This document shows, in pieces, positions 61,171-64,000 of a stretch of DNA of 64,000 bases. The notes beneath the pieces were generated by a model that worked only from the letters and a program-made list of their open reading frames with translations, ran no database searches and was not told the DNA's origin. The translations under genes were made by a program, and so were the position numbers. Origin of the DNA: Saxidomus purpurata (lineage: Eukaryota > Mollusca > Bivalvia > Venerida > Veneridae); the NCBI GenBank assembly GCA_022818135.1, contig JAFMSR010000010.1, positions 29,759,132-29,823,131 on the forward strand, read 5' to 3'. The stretch's first letter is position 1. Each line of letters starts with the position of its first letter.

Positions 61171-61574
61171 GGGACTTCTTTTTCGACCACATGATTTTTT
61201 TCGGCCAACATTTTTATGTAAGACCAAAAATGGTTGTTTTTCTTTAAAAGGCCAAAACCTTTTTTCAGGCCACATGTATCTTTTTTAAAAGTATTATATG
61301 CGTTTATTTCCCTGAAATGAACATACCAAATAACTGATGTCAAACTAAATAACCTCCAAAACATAAATAATAGAACTTTTGGAAGTATCGTAACTTAACC
61401 TAAAAGTTTAAGCTCTGCATTCCAGTCATTATCGAAAAAAATATGTTGTAGTACTGTAAACCATTCAATACTCTATGTAAAGTTGTTGGTGTACAATTAA
61501 TTGGTTGATGCGATTTATTGCAGAAGGCCTTTGCATTGATTTATTGTGTTAAAAGGACGCATCTGTGCAATGTT

Positions 61575-61646
61575 GTTCTAAACTTTTTTTTTTTGGTGGG
61601 GAATTTTTTTGTTTTTGGGGGGGGTTTGGTGGGTGGGGGGGGGGTT

Positions 61647-61677
<31 letters not shown>

Positions 61678-61683
61678 CGGGGT
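61575..61683. repeat. abnormal T/G homopolymer block
   Basis: Runs of T and G, including about 20 consecutive G, replace the ordinary sequence seen at the same place in copy A (about 34,800-34,985). A proline- and lysine-rich frame on the minus strand is an artefact. It is likely a sequencing or consensus error, though a real G-rich insertion is possible. Confidence 0.7.
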
Positions 61684-61974
61684 AAAAGTTACGATCTGAA
61701 ATGGTATCAAGACGAGTAATGATGGTCCTATACTGCTGACCTGAGTACAACATATACATTGCACCCACGTGTCAACACAATTGCTTCAGAAATGCCAGAG
61801 TGTAAAAACTTTAATAGCGTAAAAATAAAAGTTAAGAAACGGTTTGTATAAATTCCCTTCAGTTTTGCAGTTATGCCATGTGGTGTAAATAAAGGGAAAT
61901 TATTCAAAACGAGACAAGGCAGAGTAATAGTTCTTGTCCAGTAAACTCTTTCTCTTAATGTTTTGTGGCTCCCT

Positions 61975-62135
61975 GTTTGTTTTTTTTTTTTTCTTCTACA
62001 TTTGTATGCATTTAAAACTTTTCCATATTAAATTATCCCCAAAAAAAAAAAATTAAATAAAATAAAAAAAAAATTTTTTTTAAATTTCCTCCTTTTTTTT
62101 TTTTTTTTAAAATTTATTCCCCCCAAAAAAAAAAA
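61975..62135. repeat. abnormal A/T homopolymer block
   Basis: Alternating long T and A runs with short C runs replace the normal sequence of copy A (about 35,250-35,420); homology resumes at 'tcacaaatgatgctgaaaac'. Same interpretation as the T/G block. Confidence 0.7.
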
Positions 62136-62609
62136 GTCACAAATGATGCTGAAAACACAGTCTACTAGACGCTTTCAACATATGTAAGAAAAGAAGTTAT
62201 TTCTCTGATTTACAGATACAAATTAAAATGTACGTAACCGAACGGATGGATTTGTTTTGAGAACGGGGAGATAATATGAATGAAACTGTTCATAATTGTT
62301 TTGTTATAAAAATGGGACTATTCGTTATACTAGGAGTATAAATCATCGCTTAATGTTTTATTTAAAATTATGATGAACGGTAATATCACTTTCTGTTTCC
62401 ACACCAATCACAATTTTTGTCTCTCATTAAAGTAAAATGATGTGCGTAATCCTCATATCACCCTCTATCGACATGCCAAGACTCAGGATGCTGCTTTGAA
62501 CACTTTTTGAGACATCACAGACTCTATGTTGTATGTGGTTTTTACTATTTCTGTTGCCGAGGCAACAGCACATTTTATCTGACCATTTGATTATAATATA
62601 CTTAAAGGG

Positions 62610-64000
62610 ACATACCCTATAACTGGTGTCAAACTAAATAACCCCCAAAACATAAATAATAGAGACTTTAGAAGTTTTATAACTTAACCATAAAGTTTTA
62701 GCAATGCATTCCCAGTCATTATCGATAAAACCAGCGGTTTAAAATATACTGCAGTACCGTAAACCATTCAATAATCTGTGTAAAGTTGTTGTTGTACAAT
62801 TAATGGGTGGATGCGATTTCTTACAGAAAGCCTCTTTATTGATTAATTGTGGTAAAATGAGGAATTTTTCGCCATAGCTTCTTTGAAATTGTATTTACTC
62901 ATAAATTTACGTTCATTGAACACAAAATTTATGTTCCGAGAATATAATCTGCTAGATGTAGGGAGTGCCTCTTTAAGTAAGGAAGAATCTATTATCTAGC
63001 TAGATGTCTATGATATAAATGTAATAAAAATGCATTGGCATCATTACACATATGTTTTATAAAGTAATTTCACCATAACCATTGCTTTAGCCTGCTAAAA
63101 TGTATTTGTTCAGCTTTAAAGGTATATAATTAGAATTTGGCCATGTAACAGATTTGTTTGAAACTTTTACATCTGATCATTTACACTCATTTATGTTCAC
63201 TTAGCGCTTAATTCAAGTAAGATTTTCACTGGAGGTGTTTTTAAAATTAGATTTCCCTATCCTGGTTGCCCAACCAAGATAGAGTTATTTTATCATAAGT
63301 AAAAATTTGATACACATACTTTGCCTAAGGAAAGATGTAAATATAAGACCTATTGTATTATTTTGTGAAATATTCGCTTAAAAATTATATATTTAGATGG
63401 AATTCATTAGAAATGCAAGTTTGAAAAATTATTATTACCTCCCTTTACCTATCTTGGGTGCCAACCCAAGATAGATTGGAAATAAATAAATTCAGAAGCT
63501 ACACGTAGTTTTAAAACTTGCATTTTGGTTCAGAATGTTGAAATATTTGTATATCTATCCAATTCAAATGTAAAAGCAGAAATTATATTGAAAAAAAAAG
63601 AAATACTCAACGCTTTTAAATACTTTCATATTAAAGGGGGCATAACAAATTTTATAAAAGTTAATAAAATGTAAGTTTCTGATAGGGATCTAACTCTATG
63701 TAATGGGCCTTTTTGTTCATTAAATAAATCTCTAACAGAATATACAAAAAGTAAAAATTGTCATAAAATGTTGCTTAAAAGTAATTGACCACCTTTAATT
63801 ATGATAATATACCATTTATAGTTTAAAGGGTTACTCAGGAAAAATTAACTGACTAAATTAGAGTAGACAAGTATGCTAAAGTTTTACCGGCAATGAAAAA
63901 GAAATGTATCATTATTGTAAGAAGAAAACAAATACAATAACTGCAGTAACAAGACTTAGTACTATAGTGTTACACATGTTTTTCTGTGAGAAATAAACTA
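62610..64000. other. copy B counterpart of 35,900-37,290
   Basis: Near-identical to copy A, including the TTAA-flanked element (about 62,609-62,983) and the two small palindromes. No gene seen. Confidence 0.6.

Noticed and set aside
61541..61768. Pro/Lys-rich frames on the minus strand
   Set aside because: Produced by the suspect T/G homopolymer block.

Overview
The window is AT-rich animal genomic DNA with GT-AG introns, long gene-poor stretches, microsatellites, tRNA-derived SINEs, small inverted-repeat elements, a mariner transposon and decayed multicopy gene relics. There are no operons, ribosome-binding sites or other prokaryotic signals. Several dispersed repeats look like those common in bivalve molluscs, so a marine bivalve is my best guess; that is an inference, not a demonstrated identification. 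Bases 11,444-11,943 are exactly 500 Ns.

Layout. 1-8,990: mostly non-coding, with one short coding-like fragment (318-588, minus) and a badly broken copy of a FEN/PIN-like nuclease family (about 5,790-7,390, minus). 8,990-37,300 ('copy A'): non-coding repeats plus the one confident complete gene. This gene has six coding exons between 21,995 and 17,052 on the minus strand and encodes an EXD1-like DEDDy 3'-5' exonuclease domain joined in frame to a long C-terminal array of about 100-residue repeats, roughly 955 residues in all. 37,300-46,640: single-copy spacer holding the last two exons of an unrecognised gene (42,314-43,543, minus), a mariner element (43,627-44,762) and a 545-bp inverted-repeat element. 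46,640-64,000 ('copy B'): a collinear, diverged second copy of 8,990-37,300 with several deletions and insertions, running off the end of the window.

In copy B the nuclease exons are gone. Only the repeat-array exon survives (54,796-55,965), with an intact reading frame but about three fewer repeat units than copy A. The deletion that removed the nuclease exons is filled precisely by copies of a (CA)n-containing mobile repeat. Copy B also carries, in place of about 7.5 kb of copy A, a 1.6-kb inverted repeat whose two arms are both relics of a C2H2 zinc-finger exon.

The most interesting object is the exonuclease plus tandem-repeat protein and its truncated, still open paralogue. EXD1 proteins known from animals act in the piRNA pathway, but the repeat region here is a domain I do not recognise. 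A caution applies to everything duplicated: the A/B pair could be a true segmental duplication or two haplotypes placed side by side by the assembler.
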